From NCBI RefSeq assembly GCF_003865345.1, contig NZ_RMVE01000002.1, positions 372,001 through 436,000 on the forward strand: a DNA stretch of 64,000 nt. The letters run 5' to 3'. The stretch comes from Nonlabens xiamenensis. Its GTDB lineage: Bacteria > Bacteroidota > Bacteroidia > Flavobacteriales > Flavobacteriaceae. The translations under genes and the position numbers were made by a program. Below are positions 27,544 to 37,228 of the stretch, in pieces; positions within the stretch are counted from its first letter, which is position 1, and each line of letters begins with the position of its first letter. The notes below the pieces were generated by a model. That model made no database searches. It had not been told where the DNA came from and was given only the letters and a program-made list of their open reading frames with translations.

Positions 27544-29503
27544 TATGTTGTTTGACTTTTTTCAATACCTTTTTGTTCACCTTGATCTTTTTACCGTCCC
27601 TCAGCTGTTCAAGCCATTGTCTTTCTAAGGTTTGTTGATAATCATTAATCACAGCACCCCTGGCTTCTTCCAGACTCTTAATGGTAGGTTCCAGGATTTC
27701 ATTGACCTGGATCACTTTATAAAAACTATCTCCGGCGTCATGATAAATTTGAGAAACCCCTTTGCGGACCTCAAAGTCTTCTGGCAACCTACTATAGGTC
27801 TCGTCCACTATTCCTTTGGAGACCATAACTTTAGTACGATTATCAATGTTGAAACGCTCCTTGATACTGTCCACCTCAACTCCTTGTTCCAATAACTTTT
27901 TGACCTGTTCGGCCGTTTCTTCACTTGTACTTTGGGTAATAATCAAGTCCAATCGGCGCTTCCATTGATAGTCATTTTTATGATTTTCGTAAAAGTTCAT
28001 TTGGCCGACTGAATCAGTTTTTGCCTTTTCCCAAACTTTGGTCTCAATCAGGTCGAAAATCAAAAAGCCTTCCTTGAATTCGTTATACAGAAAAGCAAAG
28101 TCTTCGTTATCCTCTTCCAAGTGCTCGTCATAATAAGCCCTCAACTTATCGTTCACAAATTGGTCGAAATAAGAAGACAATTTTGCCTTTTTAGACGGGT
28201 ACACCTTAGTTTCCTTTAGTTGCTGCTGCTCAACATATGTAAGAAATTCCGTATAGGTATAAGATTGATCCTGGATGTTAAAAACGGGAGTTTCAACCCG
28301 CTGATGTTCGGCTTTTAACTTATACTCATTTTTTAACAACAGACTATCATCTACCATATCTAGTAATGTTGTGGGCAGCTTTAAATTCTCTGATATGCCG
28401 TATTTGTCTTTCAGTTTCTTGATAAAAGCCTCTGTAATCTTTTGGGATCTTGGGGATTTTTGAATTTTACCTCTCAGGCTTTTTTCCTGTTTTTCAAATG
28501 CTGGTACTGGATGCCGCTCCAGTAGTTGGATAATGTGCCAACCATAAGGTGTCTGAATGGGCTGAGTATATTCCCCAACAGATGGTATCTCAAAGGCAGC
28601 TTCGGCAAAGGTCGGATCTATTCCTCCCGTACCAAATTTATTGAGACGACCACCCCTGGAAGCACTATTCACATCATCTGAAAATTCACGAGCCAATTCT
28701 GCAAAATCCTTTCCAGCCTTCAACTGACTGTAAATTTCCTGGATGCGTTGAGCGGCGGTTTGTTCCTGAACTTCCTTTTTATCAAAGGTCATGATATGTG
28801 CAACTGTAATCTCTCCAGGATTGGAACGGCGGTCATTTACCTTAAGAATGTGGTATCCAAAATCTGTTCTGAAAGGCTCGGATACTTGACCTACTGGCGT
28901 TTGATAGGCAGCATTTTCAAATTCATAAACCATCCTAAACGCTCCAAACCACCCCAATTCTCCCGCATTACCTGCGCTTGGGCCTTCACTTTTGGTTCTG
29001 GCTAATGTTGCAAAATCAGCATTGGGTGCTGTAGCTTGACGATATAAGTCCTGGATGCGATTCCAGGCATTCAGCGTATCTGCTGGAGAGGCATCCCTGG
29101 ATACCTTGATCAGTATATGACTGGCGTTGACTTCTTCTTTGCTACGCTCATAGGCCTGGCGCACCAATTGCTCTGAGACCTCATTGTCAGTCAGGAAAGC
29201 TTGAGCAATACCAGATCTGGTGGATTGAATTTCCTTGAGATACTCCTCCTTTTGGTCCAAACCTAAACTTTTGGCTTGCTGTAATTTTAACCTGTAGTCA
29301 ATGTAAAGATTCAGGTAATTGTCAACGTCTTTTTGTTGGTCATCTTGAACGATATCCAAATTCTTAAAGTAGAATTTGATAAAAGTCCCTGCATCATAAT
29401 CGGTACCATCAATGCTTAACAATGTCTTATCCTTCAGCTCCTGACTGTTCGAGAACTGGGCGGCAAGACAAAAAACTACCAATATCCATTTAAAGTTTCT
29501 CAT
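27521..29503 (-). CDS. Large SurA-like peptidyl-prolyl isomerase
   Basis: A 660-aa periplasmic protein with a signal peptide (residues 1-21). Two parvulin domains are clear: VNASHILIKVSRDAS to GELGWFGAFRM to FRTDFGYHILKVND (about 125-230) and EITVAHIMTFDKK to GGRLNKFGTGG to TPYGWHIIQLLERH (about 231-335). The C-terminal half is coiled or globular and less conserved. It is first in the PPIase operon behind a canonical promoter. Confidence 0.9.
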   Translation of the reverse strand: MRNFKWILVVFCLAAQFSNSQELKDKTLLSIDGTDYDAGTFIKFYFKNLDIVQDDQQKDVDNYLNLYIDYRLKLQQAKSLGLDQKEEYLKEIQSTRSGIAQAFLTDNEVSEQLVRQAYERSKEEVNASHILIKVSRDASPADTLNAWNRIQDLYRQATAPNADFATLARTKSEGPSAGNAGELGWFGAFRMVYEFENAAYQTPVGQVSEPFRTDFGYHILKVNDRRSNPGEITVAHIMTFDKKEVQEQTAAQRIQEIYSQLKAGKDFAELAREFSDDVNSASRGGRLNKFGTGGIDPTFAEAAFEIPSVGEYTQPIQTPYGWHIIQLLERHPVPAFEKQEKSLRGKIQKSPRSQKITEAFIKKLKDKYGISENLKLPTTLLDMVDDSLLLKNEYKLKAEHQRVETPVFNIQDQSYTYTEFLTYVEQQQLKETKVYPSKKAKLSSYFDQFVNDKLRAYYDEHLEEDNEDFAFLYNEFKEGFLIFDLIETKVWEKAKTDSVGQMNFYENHKNDYQWKRRLDLIITQSTSEETAEQVKKLLEQGVEVDSIKERFNIDNRTKVMVSKGIVDETYSRLPEDFEVRKGVSQIYHDAGDSFYKVIQVNEILEPTIKSLEEARGAVINDYQQTLERQWLEQLRDGKKIKVNKKVLKKVKQHIEDQKRT

Positions 29504-29526
29504 AAAAAAATCATTACCAAGGCCTG

Positions 29527-29558
29527 CAAAAATAGGTATTTAGGGCACTCCTTCAAAA
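29527..29558 (-). promoter_or_regulatory. Promoter of the PPIase-moxR operon
   Basis: On the minus strand, TTTG (29554-29557) and TATTTTTG (29527-29534) are separated by exactly 19 bases, the canonical Bacteroidetes housekeeping arrangement. It lies 23 bases upstream of the start codon. Confidence 0.75.
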
Positions 29559-29625
29559 CCCCAAATGACTTGACCTTTAGGGTTTGTTAACATAAGTTTG
29601 CACTTCCCGCTACGACTTAAACCGT

Positions 29626-30129
29626 ATGATCCATACCCAAGACGAAATTATCATACATCTCCCACTGTCCAAAGTCATTTATTTATTTCAACAACCTGAA
29701 TATTTCAAACACTGGCAACACGGACTCATTGATTTTAAATACTTATCTGGAGCACCAGGGGCTCAAGGCAGCACCAGGCAAATGCGTATCAAGATGGCGG
29801 GACAGGCCATCACCATGAAGGAAGAAATCACGCTGGTCGATCTGCCCCATAGATGGAAAGCAACTTATAAGCTCAAAGGGGTAATTAATTATCAAGACAA
29901 CAAATTTGAGTCTTGCTCAGATTCTATTCAGCAGCCGCTAACAAACATTAACAAAAATAACCAAGGATCCACCAGATGGCTAGCCCAAAGCCAATTCAAA
30001 TTTACTGGCATGATGCGATGGGTCGCTAAAGCAAGGCCTCAGGCGTTTGAGAAACAGACCCGCCAACACATGAATGATTTCAAGATATTTGCCGAGAACT
30101 ATGATTTTAAAAATGACCGTCCTACATGA
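29626..30129 (+). CDS. SRPBCC/START-like protein
   Basis: A 167-aa protein with the SRPBCC-fold pattern (EIIIHLPLSKVIYLFQQPEYFKHWQHGL at the N-terminus, then PGAQGSTRQMRIKM and EEITLVDLPHRWKATY). The ligand is unknown. It is translationally coupled (ATGA overlap) with the following 77-aa gene. Confidence 0.75.
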   Translation: MIHTQDEIIIHLPLSKVIYLFQQPEYFKHWQHGLIDFKYLSGAPGAQGSTRQMRIKMAGQAITMKEEITLVDLPHRWKATYKLKGVINYQDNKFESCSDSIQQPLTNINKNNQGSTRWLAQSQFKFTGMMRWVAKARPQAFEKQTRQHMNDFKIFAENYDFKNDRPT

Positions 30130-30359
30130 GAAAGTTAAAGTTAATTTGGGATTTTAAAGGCCCTGCAGCCCGCCCGACAGCCGAACACCACCTGGTGCAC
30201 CTGAATGAGTTTTTAGAAATAGAATCTATCGATAGTTTGGCGTGTGGTGTAGAACAGCTTCACGACAACCACTGGATCGCATTTGTTGCATTAAATGAAG
30301 AGTTTATGCCACTGGTGCGCGATAGACTTAAACCTCATCGTGGGCAGCTTTGGTCATGA
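30126..30359 (+). CDS. 77-aa conserved hypothetical protein
   Basis: A short soluble protein starting MRKLKLIWDFKGPAARPTAEHH. No domain recognised. Coupling to the SRPBCC gene by ATGA overlap suggests joint function. Its end overlaps the convergent membrane protein gene by six bases. Confidence 0.65.
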   Translation: MRKLKLIWDFKGPAARPTAEHHLVHLNEFLEIESIDSLACGVEQLHDNHWIAFVALNEEFMPLVRDRLKPHRGQLWS

Positions 30360-31079
30360 TTGACTTGAAGTAGTCTCATTCGTGGCATCTTTCGATAGGC
30401 TTGCGCGAGCCAAAATACTTGCCCTGGCTGTGGACGGGTATTGAATACGCTTCACCATTTGGTAGGCCAGCATTGACACCAAAAGTATATAAGTCATCCT
30501 CGATAAAATAAAGAACCAATCGTGTATAGTAAAGATGGCAATAACCAAAAACGCATTACTGATCAAATAAGCATATGGAATTATCAAGAAATGTTCGTTG
30601 TCGGTGCGATCTAGCTGCATATAACTCACTCCAGAAATCATTGTACACAAAGTTCCTAAAGCCCCGTAAATATAAAAACACAAGAGTTGGGTTGGTTCAA
30701 TAAATTCAGCTACCGCTTGAAGCAAGACATGGAGTAAATAAAGATTAAAGCCTGTAACAACAGTCAAAATAAGCGTGTTGCCCAGGTTAAGTTGGCGCCA
30801 ATCAATCACTCGCCAAATACTCGTCATTAAATAGGCAAAGCCCGTTTGGGAAATGATAAGATATAGTATAGATACCCAAAATTCATCGAAGAAAACCAAA
30901 CATAAATCAGACATGACTAGAAAAGCCCAACTAATCATGTACTTGGTTTTCTTGTTCAGATCCCATCTAAACAGAAGATAGGCAAATAAGAAAAGTCCTG
31001 TCGCAAACCTTATCCAAAATACAAATTCTGGCAGGGTTATGATGACTAGAAGATTCACTATCAGGAGAACGACCCCCAA
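30354..31079 (-). CDS. Multi-pass membrane protein (hypothetical)
   Basis: A 241-aa protein with about seven hydrophobic segments and a Ser/Thr-rich C-terminal tail. The pattern is reminiscent of YhhN-like proteins but not diagnostic. The only plausible start in the frame is TTG at 31079, since no ATG lies between it and the upstream stop, so the true N-terminus is uncertain. Confidence 0.6.
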   Translation of the reverse strand: MGVVLLIVNLLVIITLPEFVFWIRFATGLFLFAYLLFRWDLNKKTKYMISWAFLVMSDLCLVFFDEFWVSILYLIISQTGFAYLMTSIWRVIDWRQLNLGNTLILTVVTGFNLYLLHVLLQAVAEFIEPTQLLCFYIYGALGTLCTMISGVSYMQLDRTDNEHFLIIPYAYLISNAFLVIAIFTIHDWFFILSRMTYILLVSMLAYQMVKRIQYPSTARASILARASLSKDATNETTSSQS

Positions 31080-31258
31080 TAAAATAATATGTCGTTTTAG
31101 GCGGCTAATTTTTTGGCGAATAGATTATTTGAACTGGAAATCTAATAGAAATCAAAATCTTAGCTTTGCACTCTAGATCAATTATTTATTAAAATCGATA
31201 AAATACCACTTTTTTGTCGTTCATCTATTCTTTAATCTATTGACTGTCGCAAAACAAT

Positions 31259-32644
31259 ATGAACTTCTCTATTCGTCAACTCTTTAACGAATTTCTTCAA
31301 AAGGACCAGATTCTGACTGGCTCAGATTTGGACACCCGTTATCACCACATCTGGCACATGGATCAGTCGCTCCAAGCGGCTTGCCTACTCTTACCCGAAA
31401 GCACCAAAGAGGTATCCATGATCATGAAGCAGTGCGATAAGCACCAACTTACCGTCGTGGTACACGGGGGATTGACCAATCTTGTGGGTAGCACTGAAAC
31501 CCAGGAAGATGAAGTAGTTATTTCGTTGGAGCGCATGAACCGTATCGTACAAACCGACACTTCCAGTAGGACGATGGAAGTGGAAGCCGGCGTTATTTTA
31601 GAACATATTCAAGACAAGGCTGAGGAAAATCAGCTGCTCTTCCCCCTCAACTTTGGCGCGAAAGGAAGTGCGCAAATAGGCGGTATCATATCTACCAATG
31701 CCGGAGGCTTACGTGTATTAAAGTATGGTATGACTCGCCAGTTGATCTTGGGATTAGAGGTTGTGCTAGCCGATGGACGCATTATTTCTTCCCTTAAAAA
31801 AATCATCAAGGACAACAGTGGTTATGATTTGAAGCAGCTTTTTATAGGTAGTGAAGGTACATTAGGTATTGTTACCAAAGCCATGCTTAAATTAGAAGAG
31901 GCGCCCAAAAGCAGAAATGCAGCCTATGTAGGTTTTGACGCTTTCGCGAAAGTGGTTCATTTCCTCAAATATATGGACGGTCAGCTGGCAGGACAGCTCA
32001 GCGGATTTGAATTGATCTGGAAGAATACGTATCAGCAAATGACCAGCACAAGTGATGCCGTACGACCACCGCTCCCTTATGACTACAATTATTATGTGTT
32101 GGTTGAATCCATGGGAGCAGACCAGATAAAAGATCAGCAAAGTTTTGAATTTCTACTTGAAAAGGCCTTGGAATCAGACATGATCCTGGATGCGGTCATG
32201 GCACAGTCACCCAGTGATGTGGAATGGTTTTTCAGGATCCGGGAAGATGTAAATAACCTGGTTGATTTCATGACCCACGACCAGCATTTTGACATCAGTC
32301 TGCCCATACCACTGATAGGAGAATACATTGCAGACCGATATGAGCGGCTGAAGGAAATTGACGGCGTTGAACAGGTATATGCTTTTGGACATGTAGCCGA
32401 TGGAAATATTCACTTTATGATTGGTAAAGAAAATACCTCAGCCGACCTAAAAAAGGCCATTGATCATTGCATCTATGATGGGCTCAAAGCTATCGGTGGT
32501 TCTGTAAGTGCTGAACATGGGATTGGCGTACACAAAAAGGAGTACCTGCAAATATGCCGTACCACAGAAGAAATCCAGTTGATGAAACAAGTCAAAAACA
32601 TGATGGATCCTAAGGGCTTATTGAATCCAGGGAAGATTTTTTAA
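31259..32644 (+). CDS. FAD-linked oxidase (D-lactate/glycolate/2-hydroxyglutarate dehydrogenase type)
   Basis: A 461-aa PCMH-type flavoprotein. The FAD-binding region shows VVVHGGLTNLVGS (about 67-79), GAKGSAQIGGIISTNAGG and YDLKQLFIGSEGTLGI; the C-terminal substrate domain ends FGHVADGNIHF and SAEHGIGVHKK, the conserved metal/substrate motif of D-2-hydroxyacid dehydrogenases. The exact substrate is not fixed by the sequence. A near-palindrome copy at 31939-31954 encodes AFAKV. Confidence 0.87.
   Translation: MNFSIRQLFNEFLQKDQILTGSDLDTRYHHIWHMDQSLQAACLLLPESTKEVSMIMKQCDKHQLTVVVHGGLTNLVGSTETQEDEVVISLERMNRIVQTDTSSRTMEVEAGVILEHIQDKAEENQLLFPLNFGAKGSAQIGGIISTNAGGLRVLKYGMTRQLILGLEVVLADGRIISSLKKIIKDNSGYDLKQLFIGSEGTLGIVTKAMLKLEEAPKSRNAAYVGFDAFAKVVHFLKYMDGQLAGQLSGFELIWKNTYQQMTSTSDAVRPPLPYDYNYYVLVESMGADQIKDQQSFEFLLEKALESDMILDAVMAQSPSDVEWFFRIREDVNNLVDFMTHDQHFDISLPIPLIGEYIADRYERLKEIDGVEQVYAFGHVADGNIHFMIGKENTSADLKKAIDHCIYDGLKAIGGSVSAEHGIGVHKKEYLQICRTTEEIQLMKQVKNMMDPKGLLNPGKIF
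31939..31954. repeat. Dispersed palindrome, one mismatch
   Basis: CGCTTTCGCGAAAGTG differs from the 16-bp consensus at one base and is read as AFAKV in the FAD-linked oxidase gene. Confidence 0.75.
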
Positions 32645-32718
32645 CCAACGCAAGTTGAGCAAATTAGGTTGGGCTGTAAATACGGCACTAATATTGATAC
32701 ACTAGCAAAAATACCCGC

Positions 32719-32820
32719 ATGCGTTATTTTGCCTACTCAATCCTCACTATTTTAATCTCCTGTATAACCACATTGGCCTTAAAAAATCGGCATTATTTCA
32801 ACAGTTGGGAATGGGTCTAA
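32719..32820 (+). CDS. Possible 33-aa single-helix peptide
   Basis: An ATG-initiated frame (MRYFAYSILTILISCITT, then ALKNRHYFNSWEWV) with one hydrophobic helix and a Trp-containing tail. It lies in the gap after the FAD-linked oxidase. No family, clear RBS or terminator supports it, so it may be spurious. Confidence 0.3.
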   Translation: MRYFAYSILTILISCITTLALKNRHYFNSWEWV

Positions 32821-32863
32821 AGCTAAACTTCAGTATGAGAATTCATCCAACAATTTGAGCCGA

Positions 32864-33496
32864 ATGAAATATACGATCGCTTCTATAACCCTGATTTGCT
32901 TTTCTGCTCTCACGCTTGTGGTCAATGAAAAATTTGGCGCCAAAACTATTGAAATATGGGGCCAGTACACTCCAGAAGCGGACTTAGCCCGACATGAGAT
33001 TGATGTTGATGATTTTGAGACTTACAATGACTTTTTGGAAGCCCTAAGTGATATAGATTGTAATAATAAAACTCCCATCATCTTGCTTAGAGATCAAAAT
33101 ATAACCTACCACATTCAGCCGATGTTCCATAATTGCAAAAGACTAATTTATTGCGGTAGATCGAATCGATATATTCAAATCACTTCGGACTTTATATATA
33201 TTGATGAACCTGTACAATTTGGGCGTTTAACTGAAGAAAATATGTATACATTTTTCCAGGAAACCTTTCGAAAGGAACCCTATTTTCTTACACCTCAAAA
33301 ACCTAGATATTCTAATCTCCATTTTGTGTTCAACAAAGATCAAACTATAGAGGTTTTCAGGGAGATCTTGCTTCTAGCCGTTAAAGCATATGTAAAAATT
33401 AAAGACCAACATGATGGAGAAGTTCCATTTAATGCACATTTTTCTTTTCCTATCCCTCCACCTCGACCACCGTCATTACTGATTGAAACCTCGTAA
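32864..33496 (+). CDS. Hypothetical membrane-anchored protein
   Basis: A 210-aa protein with an N-terminal hydrophobic segment (residues about 4-20) and a proline-rich C-terminal stretch (PIPPPRPPS). Cysteine-containing segments (DIDCNNK, HNCKRLIYCG) could form disulfides. I do not recognise the family. An ATG at 32864 is preferred to a TTG nine bases upstream. The 3' end overlaps the convergent exonuclease gene by 21 bp. Confidence 0.6.
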   Translation: MKYTIASITLICFSALTLVVNEKFGAKTIEIWGQYTPEADLARHEIDVDDFETYNDFLEALSDIDCNNKTPIILLRDQNITYHIQPMFHNCKRLIYCGRSNRYIQITSDFIYIDEPVQFGRLTEENMYTFFQETFRKEPYFLTPQKPRYSNLHFVFNKDQTIEVFREILLLAVKAYVKIKDQHDGEVPFNAHFSFPIPPPRPPSLLIETS

Positions 33497-34243
33497 TTTA
33501 ATAGCAGTCAGCACTTTTTTAGTGTAAAGCGGGAAATCTGCATTCTGGATCCAGCTGTAGTACCCGGGCTCACTCTCCAATACATCCACTACACGCTTCC
33601 CTTTGTGTTTGCCAAAATTAAAACACTCCTCTCCCTTATCGTTATAGGCTAGCATACCTGCAAAATCCACTGGCTTTCGTCGGGCGGAGAATTCAGCCAG
33701 GGATTTCATGTCATTCTCTAATTCTGGATAGCGCTCCAATTGTCCTTTCAACACCTCGTAGGTGGCAATGGTGTCTGCCTCCGCACTATGAGCATCGGTC
33801 AATTCTTTGTCGCAGTAAAATTTGTAGGCCGCCACCAGGGAGCGTTGCTCCATTTTATGAAATATATTTTGCACATCAATAGCATTGCGATTACCCATTT
33901 CAAAATCCACTCCGGCCCTAAGCATTTCCTCGGCCAAGAGCGGAATGTCAAATCGGTTGGAATTGAATCCGGCCAAGTCTGAATCCTTAATGATATTATT
34001 AATTTCATGAGCGCGCTCTGCAAAAGTGGGTTCATTAGCTACCATTTCATCTGTAATTCCGTGTACCGCAGTAGTTTCAGCTGGAATTGGAACCGTAGGA
34101 TTAACCTTGAATGTATAGGTTTTTTCGTTGCCGTCAGGGAATACTTTATGGATGGATATTTCAACAATACGATCCTTGGAAATGTTGGTACCTGTGGTTT
34201 CTAGATCAAAAAAACAAATGGGACGATGCAGGTTAAGTTTCAT
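33476..34243 (-). CDS. DnaQ-like 3'-5' exonuclease
   Basis: A 255-aa DEDD exonuclease. ExoI is FFDLETTG (D13, E15), ExoII GFNSNRFDIPLL and ExoIII HSAEADTIATY fit the DEDDh pattern. A C-terminal region (FNFGKHKGKRVVDVLESEPGYYSWI) resembles the exodeoxyribonuclease X C-terminal module. Probable role: DNA repair or proofreading-like exonuclease, not the replicative epsilon subunit. Confidence 0.87.
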   Translation of the reverse strand: MKLNLHRPICFFDLETTGTNISKDRIVEISIHKVFPDGNEKTYTFKVNPTVPIPAETTAVHGITDEMVANEPTFAERAHEINNIIKDSDLAGFNSNRFDIPLLAEEMLRAGVDFEMGNRNAIDVQNIFHKMEQRSLVAAYKFYCDKELTDAHSAEADTIATYEVLKGQLERYPELENDMKSLAEFSARRKPVDFAGMLAYNDKGEECFNFGKHKGKRVVDVLESEPGYYSWIQNADFPLYTKKVLTAIKLRGFNQ

Positions 34244-34299
34244 GAATGGCAGTGCTGTTTGGGATTGAACATTTTGGTGATTACAAATGTAGGTAAGTT

Positions 34300-34315
34300 C
34301 GCTTTCGCGAAAGCG
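34300..34315. repeat. Dispersed palindrome copy 7 (intergenic)
   Basis: CGCTTTCGCGAAAGCG in the divergent gap between the exonuclease and the 126-aa protein genes. Confidence 0.9.
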
Positions 34316-34413
34316 GAGTCCCTAACCACATCAGTATTTGCTATTTTTACAAATATAGGTTTCAGATCAGGAGCCGAGGCACAGAATTTGAAAAGAATAC
34401 GCAAAAACTACTT

Positions 34414-34794
34414 ATGAAATTGATCGCCACCTTCCTGTTATTCATTTTTTGTCTACCAGATCAACAATTCCATCCAGGGATCAAGATCAGTGTTCGCAAA
34501 GAAAAACGCAGCATTGTATATGAGGCTGAAAACACGACCGACAAGGACCTGGATTTATTTTTTAGGGTAGAAAGCAAAGGATTCAGACGCAGCGCAGATC
34601 GCCCGATGATCACTACTATTCCAGCAAAGAAGAAGATTGATTTATTGGAAATGATACCGCTTACAAAAGATGCCGATACTGTCCATACTTATACAGCCAT
34701 CGTGACCCAAAAGGACAATAACCTGAATTTGCAGCGATCTGATTCGGTGACTACAGAAGTAAGACGGATACGACCAGACAGTTTGGGTTATTAA
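34414..34794 (+). CDS. Small secreted hypothetical protein
   Basis: A 126-aa protein with a short signal-like N-terminus (MKLIATFLLFIFCLP) and an Ig-like beta-rich body (YEAENTTDKDLDLFFRVESKGF). No family recognised. The stop overlaps the stop of the convergent flippase gene by four bases. Confidence 0.6.
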   Translation: MKLIATFLLFIFCLPDQQFHPGIKISVRKEKRSIVYEAENTTDKDLDLFFRVESKGFRRSADRPMITTIPAKKKIDLLEMIPLTKDADTVHTYTAIVTQKDNNLNLQRSDSVTTEVRRIRPDSLGY

Positions 34795-36083
34795 GCCTTG
34801 AACAGGTCTTTGCGCAGCAATATGAGAAGGCATACAAAATACACGATATAATTGGCCAGATAGGCAATAACAACACCCTCCTCTGCATAAACAGGAATTG
34901 CATACCAAGAAAAGATGTAGAAGCTAGCGATACTAATGATTTCTGCGGTGAGATAACGTCTTAAGTCATTTTGCGCGATGAATCTGAACGCCATCACCGT
35001 TGTAATTATCTTGACAAAATCCCCCACCAGCTGCCACTTAAACATGGGTAGGGCTCCCTCAAACTCTGCCGTAAACAAAATAGCCACAATCCACTCCCGA
35101 CATAGGTAAACTGCAACCAGACCTATGATCACCAAAGGCAGGATATTTTTATAAAAACCCCAAATGGTACTTCTATAATTACCCCTGGAAGAATTTTTAC
35201 TCAAACTGGGAAGCACATACATGCTGATCAAACTGGTCACAAACATCATATAATAACTGGACACACGAGTGACCGCTTCCCACCAACCGGCTGCCTCGTC
35301 GCTCACCTGCTCCATCAACATCGTACGTATCAAAATATGAACCAGTGGGATCATCAAGGCACTAAACAAAGCCATAAGACTGTATTTAAGGAGTTGGCGT
35401 ACCACCGTAGTATCAAAGGAAAAATTTATCCTTTTTGACAAACCTGTTGTTTTGGCTGTTCCCCAATGCCACCAGCCCCACGCCACCATGGCCTGAATAA
35501 CGGGAACAACAACCAGGACGTATAATGCACCGCTTAGGTTGTATTGATACACACTATAAGCGGAAATCCCAAAAACAAGAACACTGATACAGATATTGAC
35601 CCAGATAAACTTCTTGTACCATTGAAACCCCTGTAACAGAGACGAAAAGAATACAAACACTACGTAAAAAGGCAAACAAATGGCCAGCCACCTAAATAGG
35701 TTGGCAAAACTAGTATCAACTGCAATCAATTGTTGATCCAGCCATGGGGCCGCTAAAAAGATCAGAATCCCAGCCACCAAACTGGCGATAAACATCAGTA
35801 TTTTGGCGGTACTTAAGACTTTTCTTAGTTTGGGTATATTTTCCTGAAACTGGGCCACGTGCTTGACCATTCCATTTTCTAGCCCCAGTACAGAGAAACT
35901 CAGTACGCCTTGTACAAAATTGCGAAGGTTCCCCAATATACCCATTCCAGCCGCACCTACATAAATAGCAAGCAGATGCGACATTAAGGCACCCGTACCT
36001 ATTTTAAGGAACACGTGGAGCGAATTGAACCCAGCGAGTTTGAGTAACAAATTCTTGTTCAGTGAATGCAATAACCTCCTCAT
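34791..36083 (-). CDS. O-antigen/polysaccharide flippase (Wzx-like)
   Basis: A 430-aa MATE/MOP-superfamily membrane protein with about 12 hydrophobic segments. The N-terminus (GTGALMSHLLAIYVGAAGMGILGNLRNF) resembles WzxE-type O-antigen translocases. It overlaps the upstream aminotransferase gene at the stop/start, giving a two-gene unit for an amino-sugar-containing lipid-linked glycan. Confidence 0.83.
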   Translation of the reverse strand: MRRLLHSLNKNLLLKLAGFNSLHVFLKIGTGALMSHLLAIYVGAAGMGILGNLRNFVQGVLSFSVLGLENGMVKHVAQFQENIPKLRKVLSTAKILMFIASLVAGILIFLAAPWLDQQLIAVDTSFANLFRWLAICLPFYVVFVFFSSLLQGFQWYKKFIWVNICISVLVFGISAYSVYQYNLSGALYVLVVVPVIQAMVAWGWWHWGTAKTTGLSKRINFSFDTTVVRQLLKYSLMALFSALMIPLVHILIRTMLMEQVSDEAAGWWEAVTRVSSYYMMFVTSLISMYVLPSLSKNSSRGNYRSTIWGFYKNILPLVIIGLVAVYLCREWIVAILFTAEFEGALPMFKWQLVGDFVKIITTVMAFRFIAQNDLRRYLTAEIISIASFYIFSWYAIPVYAEEGVVIAYLANYIVYFVCLLILLRKDLFKA

Positions 36084-37183
36084 CAGAACTTATTGATTAC
36101 ATCGACAATACGCTCCATCTGTTGTGCAGTCAGAAGAGGGTGGCAAGGCAAGCTCAATTCCTGTCGATGCAATAATTCTGTCCTGGGAAACACCCCAAAA
36201 TTATAGGAACTCAGTGCAGGCTGTTGGTGCGGTGGAATTTCATAGTGACAACTGTAACCGATACCATGTTGTTCCAGATGTTTTTTAAGGGCGTCCCGAT
36301 CGGCTACCAAGACAGGGAAAACATGTAACGCGTTGTGATAAAGAAAATCTGCCGGTAGCAAGTCAATCCTTTCATTCTTGATATGGGCATAATAATATTG
36401 GGCAACCTCCTTTCTTTTGCTATTATCTTCATCCAGAAGCTCTAATCTGGTGGACAGGAAACCCGCCTGGAGTGGATCTAGCCTTGAGTTGAGACCTAAT
36501 TGATCATTTTCATATCTACTCAGCCTACCATAATTACCGAGTTTTCTACACATCCCAGCAAGTTGGTGATCATCCGTAGTAATTGCTCCACCATCTCCCA
36601 GTGCCCCAAGATTTTTTGTGGGATAAAATGAAAATGCGCTGGCACGAGCCAGGCTACCTGCTTTTTTCCCAGTTGCATTGATCGCACCGTGGGATTGTGC
36701 GGTATCGCAATAAATTGGTATATCGTGTTCTTTGGCGTAGTCATAGACCTCATCGGCCACCATTTTGCCATATAGATCCACAGCCAAAATACCATCATAA
36801 GATGTTTCACAAGCCTCTACAGCTTTGAGATCAAGATTGAGATGGCCTACGTCAACCGGAATGGGGTGCATACCAGCATGGATAATACTCAAGAAACTGG
36901 CGATATATGTATGGGCCGGCACCAAGATTCTTGCCTTTTGAGGTAATATTCCTAATTCCTGATCAGCCAACAGAATGAGGCGTAATGCATCGAGTCCATT
37001 GGCAGTGCCAACGGCATGACCAACTCCACAGTAAGAAGCAAATTCATTTTCAAATGCTTCTAACATAGCACCACCAATAAATTGGCCGACCTCATGCAGG
37101 CGGGTTAAAGTTTGTTGATCTTGCAATGCAAACCTGGCTTGCAAGGCAGGTAGATCCAGATATGGTATTTGCGTTGGCTTCAA
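36083..37183 (-). CDS. DegT/DnrJ/EryC1/StrS sugar aminotransferase
   Basis: A 366-aa PLP enzyme that transaminates nucleotide keto-sugars. PLP Lys190 lies in FYPTKNLGALGDGG, and D160 in CDTAQSHGA. The C-terminal SCHYEIPPHQQPAL segment resembles WecE-like enzymes. The apparent start is TTG at 37183 with no in-frame ATG nearby. Its stop overlaps the flippase ATG. Confidence 0.87.
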   Translation of the reverse strand: MKPTQIPYLDLPALQARFALQDQQTLTRLHEVGQFIGGAMLEAFENEFASYCGVGHAVGTANGLDALRLILLADQELGILPQKARILVPAHTYIASFLSIIHAGMHPIPVDVGHLNLDLKAVEACETSYDGILAVDLYGKMVADEVYDYAKEHDIPIYCDTAQSHGAINATGKKAGSLARASAFSFYPTKNLGALGDGGAITTDDHQLAGMCRKLGNYGRLSRYENDQLGLNSRLDPLQAGFLSTRLELLDEDNSKRKEVAQYYYAHIKNERIDLLPADFLYHNALHVFPVLVADRDALKKHLEQHGIGYSCHYEIPPHQQPALSSYNFGVFPRTELLHRQELSLPCHPLLTAQQMERIVDVINKF

Positions 37184-37228
37184 TAGATTTAATTCATCCT
37201 CACGAAGATATTAAAAGATCTCTTCCTT

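Noticed and set aside
31161-31168. TAGCTTTG as a promoter box for the FAD-linked oxidase gene
   Set aside because: A -33 TTTG is 29 bases away rather than about 19, so the promoter is not convincing.
34226-34417. 63-aa plus-strand frame covering the intergenic palindrome
   Set aside because: It starts inside the exonuclease gene in antisense and lacks any motif; the open frame arises because the palindrome has no stops.
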